NCBI RefSeq assembly: GCF_045038405.1
Contig: NZ_CP173660.1
Span: forward strand, 2,170,001-2,234,000
Direction: 5' to 3'
Source: Sellimonas caecigallum
GTDB lineage: Bacteria > Bacillota > Clostridia > Lachnospirales > Lachnospiraceae
Length of the DNA: 64,000 bases
Part shown: positions 31,745 through 38,471 of the stretch, piece after piece
How positions within the stretch are numbered: the stretch's first letter is position 1
Layout: each line of letters begins with the position of its first letter
Made by a program: the position numbers and the translations under genes
Notes under the pieces: model-generated
What the model saw: the letters and a program-made list of their open reading frames with translations, nothing else
What the model was told of the DNA's origin: nothing
Databases searched by the model: none

Positions 31745-34700
31745 ATGCTGGAATTGAAACATATCAAAAAATCGTTTGACGGCGTACCGGTTTTAAGGGA
31801 TATCAACCTGGAGATCGACAGCGGGGAAATCGTGTCTATCCTCGGACCGTCAGGATGCGGTAAGACAACACTTTTGAACATCATACTTGGGCTTACACAG
31901 GCAGATGCAGGAGAAATGCGGTTTGATGAAGAAGACATCTTACATGTACCAATGGAGGAACGGGGGTTTAATATCGTATTTCAGGATTATGCTCTGTTCC
32001 CGAATTTGAATGTGCAGCAGAATGTTACATATGGACTGCGCAACAAAAAGGACATTGCGACAGCCAAGGAAGTGTCCGGCCTGATCGAACTTCTCGGTCT
32101 GAAAGAGCATCTTGGGAAAAAGATTGAACAGCTCTCCGGCGGACAGAAACAGAGAGTTGCCCTTGCAAGGACCATGGTCATGAAGCCGAAGATCCTTCTT
32201 TTGGACGAGCCGCTGAGTGCTCTCGACGGTGTGATCAAGGAATCCATCAAAAGCAAGATCAAGGAAATCGCAAGAGAGTACCATCTCACGACGATCATCG
32301 TCACACACGATCCGGAAGAGGCGCTGACACTCTCCGACAAAGTCTGCATCATGAACCAGGGAACTATCGCTCAATACGGAAGACCGGAAGATATCATCAA
32401 CGCGCCGGAAGAAGAATTTGTAAAAACATTTATCCTGAAGCAGCTTGAGATAAAGGGAATATATATTGTCGCCCTCATCGTCTTTCTGGCGTTTCTGTTC
32501 GTGCCGCTGGTCGTGCTGTTTCGTCAGGCCTTGGAAGGAGACGGAGGAGTGACGCTGGCGAATTTCGGCGAGATGCTTTCACAGAAGGGATTTGGAACGG
32601 CTGTGGCAAACAGTATGTCGGTTTCTGTCACAAGTGCAGTTGCAGCCACGCTTTTGGCATTCCTTTTGGCGTACACGATCCATTACACAAATGCACCGCG
32701 TCCGTACAAGAAATTCATCCGATTGGCCGCACAGCTCCCAATGCTCCTGCCGACCATCACATACGGGTTTGCGATCATCTATTCTTTTGGAAAACAGGGG
32801 CTTTTGACAAGACTTTTTGGAAGACAGTTGTTTGACATATACGGATTCAACGGACTTGTGATAGGATATGTCATCTACACACTCCCGGTATCTTTTATGC
32901 TTCTGTCCAACACAATGGAATACATTGACAAAAAGTTTATCGTAGTATCAAGAATCATGGGCGACAGCCCGGCAAAGACGTTCCTTCAGACGATCATAAG
33001 ACCGCTTCTTGGAACATTTGCGGCATCTTTCGTACAGTGTTTTTTCCTTTGCTTTACGGATTACGGTATCCCGGAATCGGTAGGAGGAAAATTCGAAGTT
33101 GTGGCGACAGTGCTGTACAACGAAATGCTGGGAAGTATTCCGAACTTCAGCAACGGGGCGGTCGTGGCGATCATCATGCTGATCCCGTCGGTTGTCAGCA
33201 TCGCTCTTTTGAAATTCCTGGAACGGTACAATATCCGGTACAACAAGATTTCTGTTGTGGAATTAAAAGAAAACAAAGTCAGGGACATCCTCTGTCCTGT
33301 GGCGACAGGAATTGTTTTCCTCTGCGTGTTTGCAGTGTTTGCGGTAATCTTCATTATGCCGTTCATCGAAGAATGGCCGTACCGGGCAGTGTTCACACTG
33401 GAGCATTTCCAGTCGGTATTCCAGGACAATACCTTGACGGCAGTATATAAAAACTCACTGTTTGTGGCGTTTATGACAGCGGTGGTAGGACTTCTTCTTA
33501 CATATGGATGTGCCCTTGCATCTGCCAGAAGCAATCTGAAAGGGCGCACAAAACAGGTTATTGAAAGCACCGCTCTTGTGACAAACACAGTGCCGGGGAT
33601 GGTCATCGGTATCGCGTACATGCTCGTATTTTCAGGGACTTCTCTTCAGAATACGTTCATTCTGATCATCATCTGTAATACGATCCACTACTTCTCGACA
33701 CCGTATTTGATGATCAAAAATGCGCTGATGAAACTGAATACATCATGGGAAGCGACGGCAAAACTGCTTGGAGATTCCTGGAGCAAGACACTTATCCGCA
33801 TCATCACGCCGAATATGACATCCACACTTCTTGAAGTGTTCGGATATTATTTCGTAAATGCGATGGTAACAGTCAGTGCGGTTATCTTTATCGCAGGGGC
33901 AAAAACCATGGTCATTACGACAAAGATCAAAGAGCTGCAGTACTTCATGAAATTCAATGAGATTTTCGTACTGTCTATCTTGATCCTCTTAACAAACCTC
34001 TGTATGAAAGGGGTGCTTTACCTCCTGACAAGCAGGAAGAAAGCAGATATCAAAGTGAAAAAGGAGAAAAAAATAATGAAAATGAAAAGTGTGACAGCAA
34101 TGTTTATGGCATGTATGCTTGCCGGTTCCGTTTTTCTTGGAGGATGTGCAGGCGGAAATGCAGCAGCGGGGGACAGCGACGATAAAGTCATCATCTATTC
34201 CAATGCAGACGAAGAAGCAGTGGATGCGATGAAAAAAACGCTGGATGAAAATGGATATGAAAATGAGTATGTATTCCAGACATTCGGTACTTCTGAGCTT
34301 GGCGGGAAGCTGATCGCGGAAGGAAAAAACCTGGAAGCAGACATGGTAACGATGAGTTCCTTCTATCTGGACAGCGCACAGGAACAGAACGAAATGTTCA
34401 AAGACCTGACATTTGATTACTCTGTGCTGAGTGAGAACGACAGTTCTTCTTTCTATGCACCGATCACAAAGCAGGAAGGAGCTATCATTGTCAACACAGA
34501 ACTTTTGAAAGAAAACGGACTTGACACTCCGACATGTATCAAAGATCTTGCGGATCCGCAGTACAAAGGTATGCTGTCTGTGACAGATGTAAAAGCGTCA
34601 TCCACAGCATGGCTTTTGATCCAGGCCATCGTAAGTGAGTACGGCGAAGATGGAGCGAAAGAAGTTCTGAAAGGAATCTACGACAATGCAGGGGACAATA

Positions 34701-35356
34701 TCGAAGACTCCGGATCTGCACCGCTTAAAAAAGTACGTGCAGGGGAAGTGGCAGTAGGATTTGGACTTCGCCATCAGGCTGTTGCGGACAAAGAGGAAGG
34801 ACTTCCGATCGACTACGTAGATCCTACAGAAGGAAACTTCTCCCTGACAGAATCTGTGGCTGTACTTGACAAAGAAGACAGCAAAAAAGCAGACAAAGCA
34901 ATGGAGATGGCACAGTGCATCATTGAAAACGGAAGAACAGAACTTCAGAAAACATACCCGCTTGCGATTTACGAGGGAGAAGAAAATGCATCCAACCAGT
35001 CCGCATATCCGAAGGTATATCCAGAAAAACTGACAGCCGACCTTCTCGAAAAGCGTCATGAACGTTATGCAAAGAACAACAAGATCCTGATCGAAAACCT
35101 GGCAGAGCTTGGAATCCGTCCATATGTAGGCGCCGACGTACAGGGACCGATCATCACGACATTCTATTATCCGGAACATCATCATTTTTCCTTCCAGGAG
35201 ATGTATGATTACATCAAAGAACGCGGATATGCGATCTACCCGGGAAAAGTTACGGATGCAGATACTTTCCGTATCGGAAATATCGGGGAGATCTATCCGG
35301 AAGACATGGTAAAACTTACCGCCATCATTTCAGAATTTTTAAAGGAGACAAACTAA
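31745..35356 (+). CDS. In-frame chimera: phosphonate ABC ATPase + double permease + solute-binding lipoprotein + PhnW C-terminus
   Basis: One 1203-codon frame. Residues 1-236 are an ABC ATPase (Walker A GPSGCGKTT 34-42, LSGGQ 130-134, DEPLSALD 154-161) lacking the usual C-terminal TOBE extension. About 238-775 are two fused six-helix permease modules of the 2-aminoethylphosphonate type, each with an EAA loop (SRIMGDSPAKTFLQTIIRP; AKLLGDSWSKTLIRIITP). Residues 778-1102 are a type 2 solute-binding lipoprotein with lipobox LGGC (Cys801). Residues 1103-1203 are the C-terminus of 2-AEP-pyruvate transaminase (YPGKVTDADTFRIGNIGEIYP). AAGGAG (34061-34066) and ATG 34076 show the lipoprotein was a separate gene. 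phnX follows immediately. The parts fit 2-AEP uptake and catabolism; the fusion itself is abnormal and may be a deletion allele or an assembly error. Confidence 0.75.
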   Translation: MLELKHIKKSFDGVPVLRDINLEIDSGEIVSILGPSGCGKTTLLNIILGLTQADAGEMRFDEEDILHVPMEERGFNIVFQDYALFPNLNVQQNVTYGLRNKKDIATAKEVSGLIELLGLKEHLGKKIEQLSGGQKQRVALARTMVMKPKILLLDEPLSALDGVIKESIKSKIKEIAREYHLTTIIVTHDPEEALTLSDKVCIMNQGTIAQYGRPEDIINAPEEEFVKTFILKQLEIKGIYIVALIVFLAFLFVPLVVLFRQALEGDGGVTLANFGEMLSQKGFGTAVANSMSVSVTSAVAATLLAFLLAYTIHYTNAPRPYKKFIRLAAQLPMLLPTITYGFAIIYSFGKQGLLTRLFGRQLFDIYGFNGLVIGYVIYTLPVSFMLLSNTMEYIDKKFIVVSRIMGDSPAKTFLQTIIRPLLGTFAASFVQCFFLCFTDYGIPESVGGKFEVVATVLYNEMLGSIPNFSNGAVVAIIMLIPSVVSIALLKFLERYNIRYNKISVVELKENKVRDILCPVATGIVFLCVFAVFAVIFIMPFIEEWPYRAVFTLEHFQSVFQDNTLTAVYKNSLFVAFMTAVVGLLLTYGCALASARSNLKGRTKQVIESTALVTNTVPGMVIGIAYMLVFSGTSLQNTFILIIICNTIHYFSTPYLMIKNALMKLNTSWEATAKLLGDSWSKTLIRIITPNMTSTLLEVFGYYFVNAMVTVSAVIFIAGAKTMVITTKIKELQYFMKFNEIFVLSILILLTNLCMKGVLYLLTSRKKADIKVKKEKKIMKMKSVTAMFMACMLAGSVFLGGCAGGNAAAGDSDDKVIIYSNADEEAVDAMKKTLDENGYENEYVFQTFGTSELGGKLIAEGKNLEADMVTMSSFYLDSAQEQNEMFKDLTFDYSVLSENDSSSFYAPITKQEGAIIVNTELLKENGLDTPTCIKDLADPQYKGMLSVTDVKASSTAWLLIQAIVSEYGEDGAKEVLKGIYDNAGDNIEDSGSAPLKKVRAGEVAVGFGLRHQAVADKEEGLPIDYVDPTEGNFSLTESVAVLDKEDSKKADKAMEMAQCIIENGRTELQKTYPLAIYEGEENASNQSAYPKVYPEKLTADLLEKRHERYAKNNKILIENLAELGIRPYVGADVQGPIITTFYYPEHHHFSFQEMYDYIKERGYAIYPGKVTDADTFRIGNIGEIYPEDMVKLTAIISEFLKETN
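34076..35356 (+). CDS. Internal start: phosphonate-binding lipoprotein with PhnW tail
   Basis: Same frame as the chimera. AAGGAG at 34061-34066 is nine bases before ATG 34076, and the translation from there begins with a perfect lipoprotein signal (MKMKSVTAMFMACMLAGSVF then LGGC). Independent initiation is therefore likely even if the permease frame reads through. The product would be 426 residues: a binding domain (VIIYSNADEEAVDAMKKTL onward) of about 325 residues plus about 100 residues of PhnW. The extra tail would be exported with the lipoprotein. Confidence 0.6.
   Translation: MKMKSVTAMFMACMLAGSVFLGGCAGGNAAAGDSDDKVIIYSNADEEAVDAMKKTLDENGYENEYVFQTFGTSELGGKLIAEGKNLEADMVTMSSFYLDSAQEQNEMFKDLTFDYSVLSENDSSSFYAPITKQEGAIIVNTELLKENGLDTPTCIKDLADPQYKGMLSVTDVKASSTAWLLIQAIVSEYGEDGAKEVLKGIYDNAGDNIEDSGSAPLKKVRAGEVAVGFGLRHQAVADKEEGLPIDYVDPTEGNFSLTESVAVLDKEDSKKADKAMEMAQCIIENGRTELQKTYPLAIYEGEENASNQSAYPKVYPEKLTADLLEKRHERYAKNNKILIENLAELGIRPYVGADVQGPIITTFYYPEHHHFSFQEMYDYIKERGYAIYPGKVTDADTFRIGNIGEIYPEDMVKLTAIISEFLKETN
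35051..35356 (+). pseudogene. phnW: C-terminal remnant of 2-aminoethylphosphonate-pyruvate transaminase
   Basis: From about KRHERYAKNN the frame matches the last ~100 residues of PhnW, including GPIITTFYYPEHHHFSF and YPGKVTDADTFRIGNIG. The first two thirds, including the PLP-binding Lys and most of the active site, are absent, and no start codon of its own is seen. PhnW normally supplies phosphonoacetaldehyde to PhnX, whose gene begins two bases after this remnant's stop. Confidence 0.8.
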
Positions 35357-35357
35357 G

Positions 35358-36134
35358 ATGAAATACGAAGCAGTTATCTTTGACTGGGCAGGCACGACGG
35401 TAGATTACGGTTGTTTCGCACCAGTACAGGCATTTATCGATGCATTTAAAGCGTTCGGTATCGAACCGACAGTAGAAGAAGTAAGAGGACCGATGGGGAT
35501 GCTCAAGATCGACCATATCCGGACCATGTTGAAGGGAGAAAGGATCGCCGGACTGTGGAGAGAAAAGTATGGAAAAGACTGGACCGAGGAAGACGTCCAT
35601 GCAGTCTATGAACTCAGCGAAAAGAAAATCTTCGAGATTCTGCCAAACTTTGCGGATCCGAAGCCGTACGTTGTGGAGACAGTAGAAAAACTCAGAGAAA
35701 TGGGACTGAAGATCGGTTCTACCACCGGCTACACGGATGATATGATGACCATTGTTGTGCCAAAGGCGGCAGAGAATGGCTATGCGCCGGACTGCTGGTT
35801 CAGCCCGAACTCCACAGGAAATACCGGAAGGCCATATCCATATATGATTTTCCGCAACATGGAAGAGCTGAAACTTTCCGATGTACGTAAGGTCATCAAA
35901 GTCGGAGATACTGTTTCCGATATCAAAGAAGGAAAACAGGCAGGTATGGAATCTGTCGGAGTTCTGGAAGGAAGTTCTGTCCTTGGACTTTCACAAAAGG
36001 AATACGAAGCACTTTCTGACGCTGAAAAAGAAGAGAAACTCAAAGAGGCGGAGAAGACATTTATGGAAGCAGGCGCAGACTATGTGATCCGTGATATCCG
36101 TGGTTTGCTTGACATTCTTTGCAAAAATGCTTGA
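35358..36134 (+). CDS. phnX: Phosphonoacetaldehyde hydrolase
   Basis: A 258-residue HAD-superfamily enzyme splitting phosphonoacetaldehyde into acetaldehyde and phosphate. The nucleophile Asp9 is in FDWAGTTVDYG, and the cap-domain Schiff-base lysine is Lys50 in MGMLKIDHIR. The remaining HAD motifs are STTGYT and VIKVGDTVSDIKEGKQAGM. Length and motifs are complete, so this gene appears functional. It begins two bases after the stop of the upstream chimera behind TTTAAAGGAGAC. It depends on PhnW, which is truncated here, unless another transaminase or 2-AEP oxidase supplies substrate. Confidence 0.94.
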   Translation: MKYEAVIFDWAGTTVDYGCFAPVQAFIDAFKAFGIEPTVEEVRGPMGMLKIDHIRTMLKGERIAGLWREKYGKDWTEEDVHAVYELSEKKIFEILPNFADPKPYVVETVEKLREMGLKIGSTTGYTDDMMTIVVPKAAENGYAPDCWFSPNSTGNTGRPYPYMIFRNMEELKLSDVRKVIKVGDTVSDIKEGKQAGMESVGVLEGSSVLGLSQKEYEALSDAEKEEKLKEAEKTFMEAGADYVIRDIRGLLDILCKNA

Positions 36135-36159
36135 TTTTGGCGTAAAAGAGTGTTATAGT
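36131..36159 (+). promoter_or_regulatory. Promoter of the rimP-nusA-infB operon
   Basis: TTGATT (36131-36136), 17 bases, TATAGT (36154-36159). The -35 overlaps the phnX stop codon. The leader before rimP is about 105 bases. Confidence 0.72.
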
Positions 36160-36184
36160 ACATATAGTTACATAAGAAATCGGC

Positions 36185-36213
36185 AGAAGAGTGGACGTTT
36201 CGTTCACTCTTCT
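36185..36213 (+). promoter_or_regulatory. Perfect stem-loop in the rimP operon leader
   Basis: AGAAGAGTGGACG and CGTTCACTCTTCT form a 13-bp stem (one G-U) around TTT, followed by TTAG. It lies about 20 bases from the expected transcript start. It could be an attenuator acted on by NusA or a stability element; the U-tract is poor. Confidence 0.5.
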
Positions 36214-36270
36214 TTAGTGCATGGGAAAGTTTTCAGACATGCCGGGAAAACAAGAGAAAGGATGTTGGGA

Positions 36271-36738
36271 TTGTCAAAAAGAGAACACTATGAACAGAGA
36301 ACAGAAGAGCTGCTGATACCTATCCTCGAGACTCATGGATTTGAACTGGTGGATGTGGAGTACGTCAAAGAGGGAAGTACATGGTATCTGAGAGCGTACA
36401 TCGATAAACCGGGCGGGATCGCCATCAATGACTGCGAGGTGGTAAGCCGCTCGCTTTCAGATGTATTAGATGAAAAAGATTTTATAGAAGACAGCTATAT
36501 TCTGGAGGTTAGTTCTCCGGGACTTGGAAGACCTCTGAAAAAGGAACGGGATTTTGAGAGAAGCCTTGGAAAAGAGGTGGATATCCGGACATACCGGATG
36601 ATCGACCGCCAGAAGGATTTTACAGGAACGCTGGAGAGCTATGACAAAGATTCGGTTACGATCCGGTGCGAGGACGAATCCAGCATGACCTTTGATAAAA
36701 AAGACATTGCCCTGATAAGACTGGCATTTGATTTTTAA
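36271..36738 (+). CDS. rimP: Ribosome maturation factor RimP
   Basis: A 155-residue two-domain protein required for maturation of the 30S subunit. The N-terminal domain has LLIPILETHGFELVDVEYVKEGSTW, the C-terminal SH3-like domain starts near RDFERSLGKEVDIRTY, and between them is the family hallmark YILEVSSPGLGRPL. The start is taken as TTG at 36271 because AGAAAGGA (36254-36261) is nine bases away; the ATG at 36262 abuts that site. First gene of the conserved translation and transcription-factor operon. Confidence 0.93.
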   Translation: MSKREHYEQRTEELLIPILETHGFELVDVEYVKEGSTWYLRAYIDKPGGIAINDCEVVSRSLSDVLDEKDFIEDSYILEVSSPGLGRPLKKERDFERSLGKEVDIRTYRMIDRQKDFTGTLESYDKDSVTIRCEDESSMTFDKKDIALIRLAFDF

Positions 36739-36758
36739 GTTTAGGAGGAAACGAAAAA

Positions 36759-37883
36759 ATGAGTACAGAATTAATGGAAGCACTGACAATACTCGAGCAG
36801 GAAAAAGATATCAGCAAAGAGACAATGCTGGACGCCATTGAAAATTCTCTGATGAATGCCTGCAAGAACCATTTTAAGAAAGCGGACAACATCAAAGTCG
36901 TGATGAACCGGGAGACCTGCGATTTCGCCGTCTATGCGGAAAAGACTGTAGTGGAGGAAGTGGAAGATCCGGAAGAAGAGATCAGCCTTGTAAACGCGAA
37001 GATGATGGATTCCAAATATGCGCTTGGCGATATCGTGCAGGTGCCGATCGATTCCAAATCTTTTGGCCGGATCGCGACGCAAAATGCGAAAAATCTCATC
37101 CTCCAAAAGATAAGGGAAGAAGAACGTAAAGTCGTTTACGATCAGTATTTTGAAAAAGAGAAGGATATTGTGACAGGTATCGTACAGCGGTATGTCGGCA
37201 AAAATATCAGCATCGATCTCGGGAAGGCCGATGCGATGCTCACAGAAAACGAGCAGGTAAAAGGCGAAGTGTTCCGGCCGACAGAGAGGATCAAACTGTA
37301 TGTAGTGGAAGTAAAAAATACGACAAAAGGGCCAAAGATCCTTGTTTCCCGTACCCATCCGGAACTTGTAAAACGACTCTTTGAAGCAGAAGTGACGGAA
37401 GTAAAAGACGGAACAGTAGAGATCAAGAGCATCGCAAGGGAGGCAGGTTCCCGTACAAAGATCGCTGTCTGGTCCAATGATCCGGACGTAGATCCGGTGG
37501 GCGCGTGCGTCGGAATGAACGGACAGAGGGTCAACGCCGTAGTAAACGAACTGCGCGGAGAAAAGATCGACATCATCAACTGGAGCGACAACCCGGCGAT
37601 CCTTATCGAAAATGCGCTGAGTCCGGCCAAAGTTATTTCAGTTGCTGCAGATCCGGATGAGAAGACAGCAAGCGTCATCGTGCCGGACTACCAGCTTTCC
37701 CTAGCCATCGGAAAAGAAGGGCAGAACGCGAGACTTGCGGCAAGACTGACAGGATATAAGATCGATATCAAGAGCGAGACACAGGCCATCGAATCCGGGG
37801 AACTTCCGGAAAACTACATGGATCTCCCGATGGAAGAGGGCGTGTACGAAGAAGATATTTACGAGGATGAGTATGATGAATAA
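36759..37883 (+). CDS. nusA: Transcription termination/antitermination factor NusA
   Basis: A 374-residue RNA-polymerase-binding factor controlling pausing, termination and antitermination. Domains in order are the N-terminal RNAP-binding domain (1-130), S1 (EKDIVTGIVQRYVGKNISIDLG), and two KH domains (VGACVGMNGQRVNAVVNELRGEKIDII and SLAIGKEGQNARLAARLTGYKIDI). The acidic C-terminal repeats of proteobacterial NusA are missing, as in other Firmicutes; the tail is short and acidic. TTTAGGAGGAAACG precedes the ATG. Confidence 0.96.
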   Translation: MSTELMEALTILEQEKDISKETMLDAIENSLMNACKNHFKKADNIKVVMNRETCDFAVYAEKTVVEEVEDPEEEISLVNAKMMDSKYALGDIVQVPIDSKSFGRIATQNAKNLILQKIREEERKVVYDQYFEKEKDIVTGIVQRYVGKNISIDLGKADAMLTENEQVKGEVFRPTERIKLYVVEVKNTTKGPKILVSRTHPELVKRLFEAEVTEVKDGTVEIKSIAREAGSRTKIAVWSNDPDVDPVGACVGMNGQRVNAVVNELRGEKIDIINWSDNPAILIENALSPAKVISVAADPDEKTASVIVPDYQLSLAIGKEGQNARLAARLTGYKIDIKSETQAIESGELPENYMDLPMEEGVYEEDIYEDEYDE

Positions 37884-38148
37884 AAAGATCCCAATGCGCA
37901 AATGTGTCGGATGCGGGGAGATGAAAAATAAAAAAGAACTTCTGCGTGTCATCCACACGAAAGAAGGGGAATTTCTCATCGATACGACAGGGAGAAAGAA
38001 CGGAAGAGGAGCCTATCTGTGCTTCTCAAAAGAATGTTTTCACAAGGCAGTCAAGAGCAAAGGACTTGAGCGCTCCTTTAAACAGGCGATACCAAAGGAG
38101 GTATACGAGGAGCTGGAAAAGGAGATGGAACAGATTGAAACAAGATAA
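37876..38148 (+). CDS. ylxR: YlxR family RNA-binding protein
   Basis: A 90-residue protein with the YlxR/RnpM pattern: RKCVGCGEMKNKKELLRV near the N-terminus and GRGAYLCFSKECFHKAVKSKGLERSF. In some Firmicutes this protein modulates RNase P. It overlaps nusA by 8 bases. A second ATG three bases upstream is equally possible; GAGG at 37863-37866 serves both. Confidence 0.9.
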   Translation: MNKKIPMRKCVGCGEMKNKKELLRVIHTKEGEFLIDTTGRKNGRGAYLCFSKECFHKAVKSKGLERSFKQAIPKEVYEELEKEMEQIETR

Positions 38149-38467
38149 GATCCTGTCTCTGTTAAGTCTTGCCACAAAAGCCGGAAGGACAAAGAGCGGC
38201 GGGTTTCAGACAGAGCAGGCAGTAAAAACAGGGACAGCGTTCCTGGTCATTGTGACAGAAGATGCATCGGAGAATACAAAGAAAAAATTCCGGAATATGT
38301 GCAGCTTCTACGAAGTGCCAATCTATTTTTATGGAGATAAAGATACCTTGGGGCATGCAATGGGAAAAGAATTCCGCACCTGCACGGCGGTTATCGACGC
38401 CGGGTTTGCGGACGGACTGAGAAAACAGCTTGAAACGAAAGAAAAAGAAATTGCATATAGGAGGTAG
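38135..38467 (+). CDS. ylxQ: L7Ae/L30e-family ribosomal protein YlxQ
   Basis: A 110-residue kink-turn-binding protein of the L7Ae fold. ILSLLSLATKAGRTKSGGFQTEQAVKTG is the RNA-contacting region and FLVIVTEDASENTKKKF the central strand-helix. The start is TTG at 38135, because the region upstream in frame is not conserved and GGAG lies about 10 bases before it. It overlaps ylxR by 14 bases, consistent with translational coupling. Confidence 0.85.
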   Translation: MKQDKILSLLSLATKAGRTKSGGFQTEQAVKTGTAFLVIVTEDASENTKKKFRNMCSFYEVPIYFYGDKDTLGHAMGKEFRTCTAVIDAGFADGLRKQLETKEKEIAYRR

Positions 38468-38471
38468 ATTG

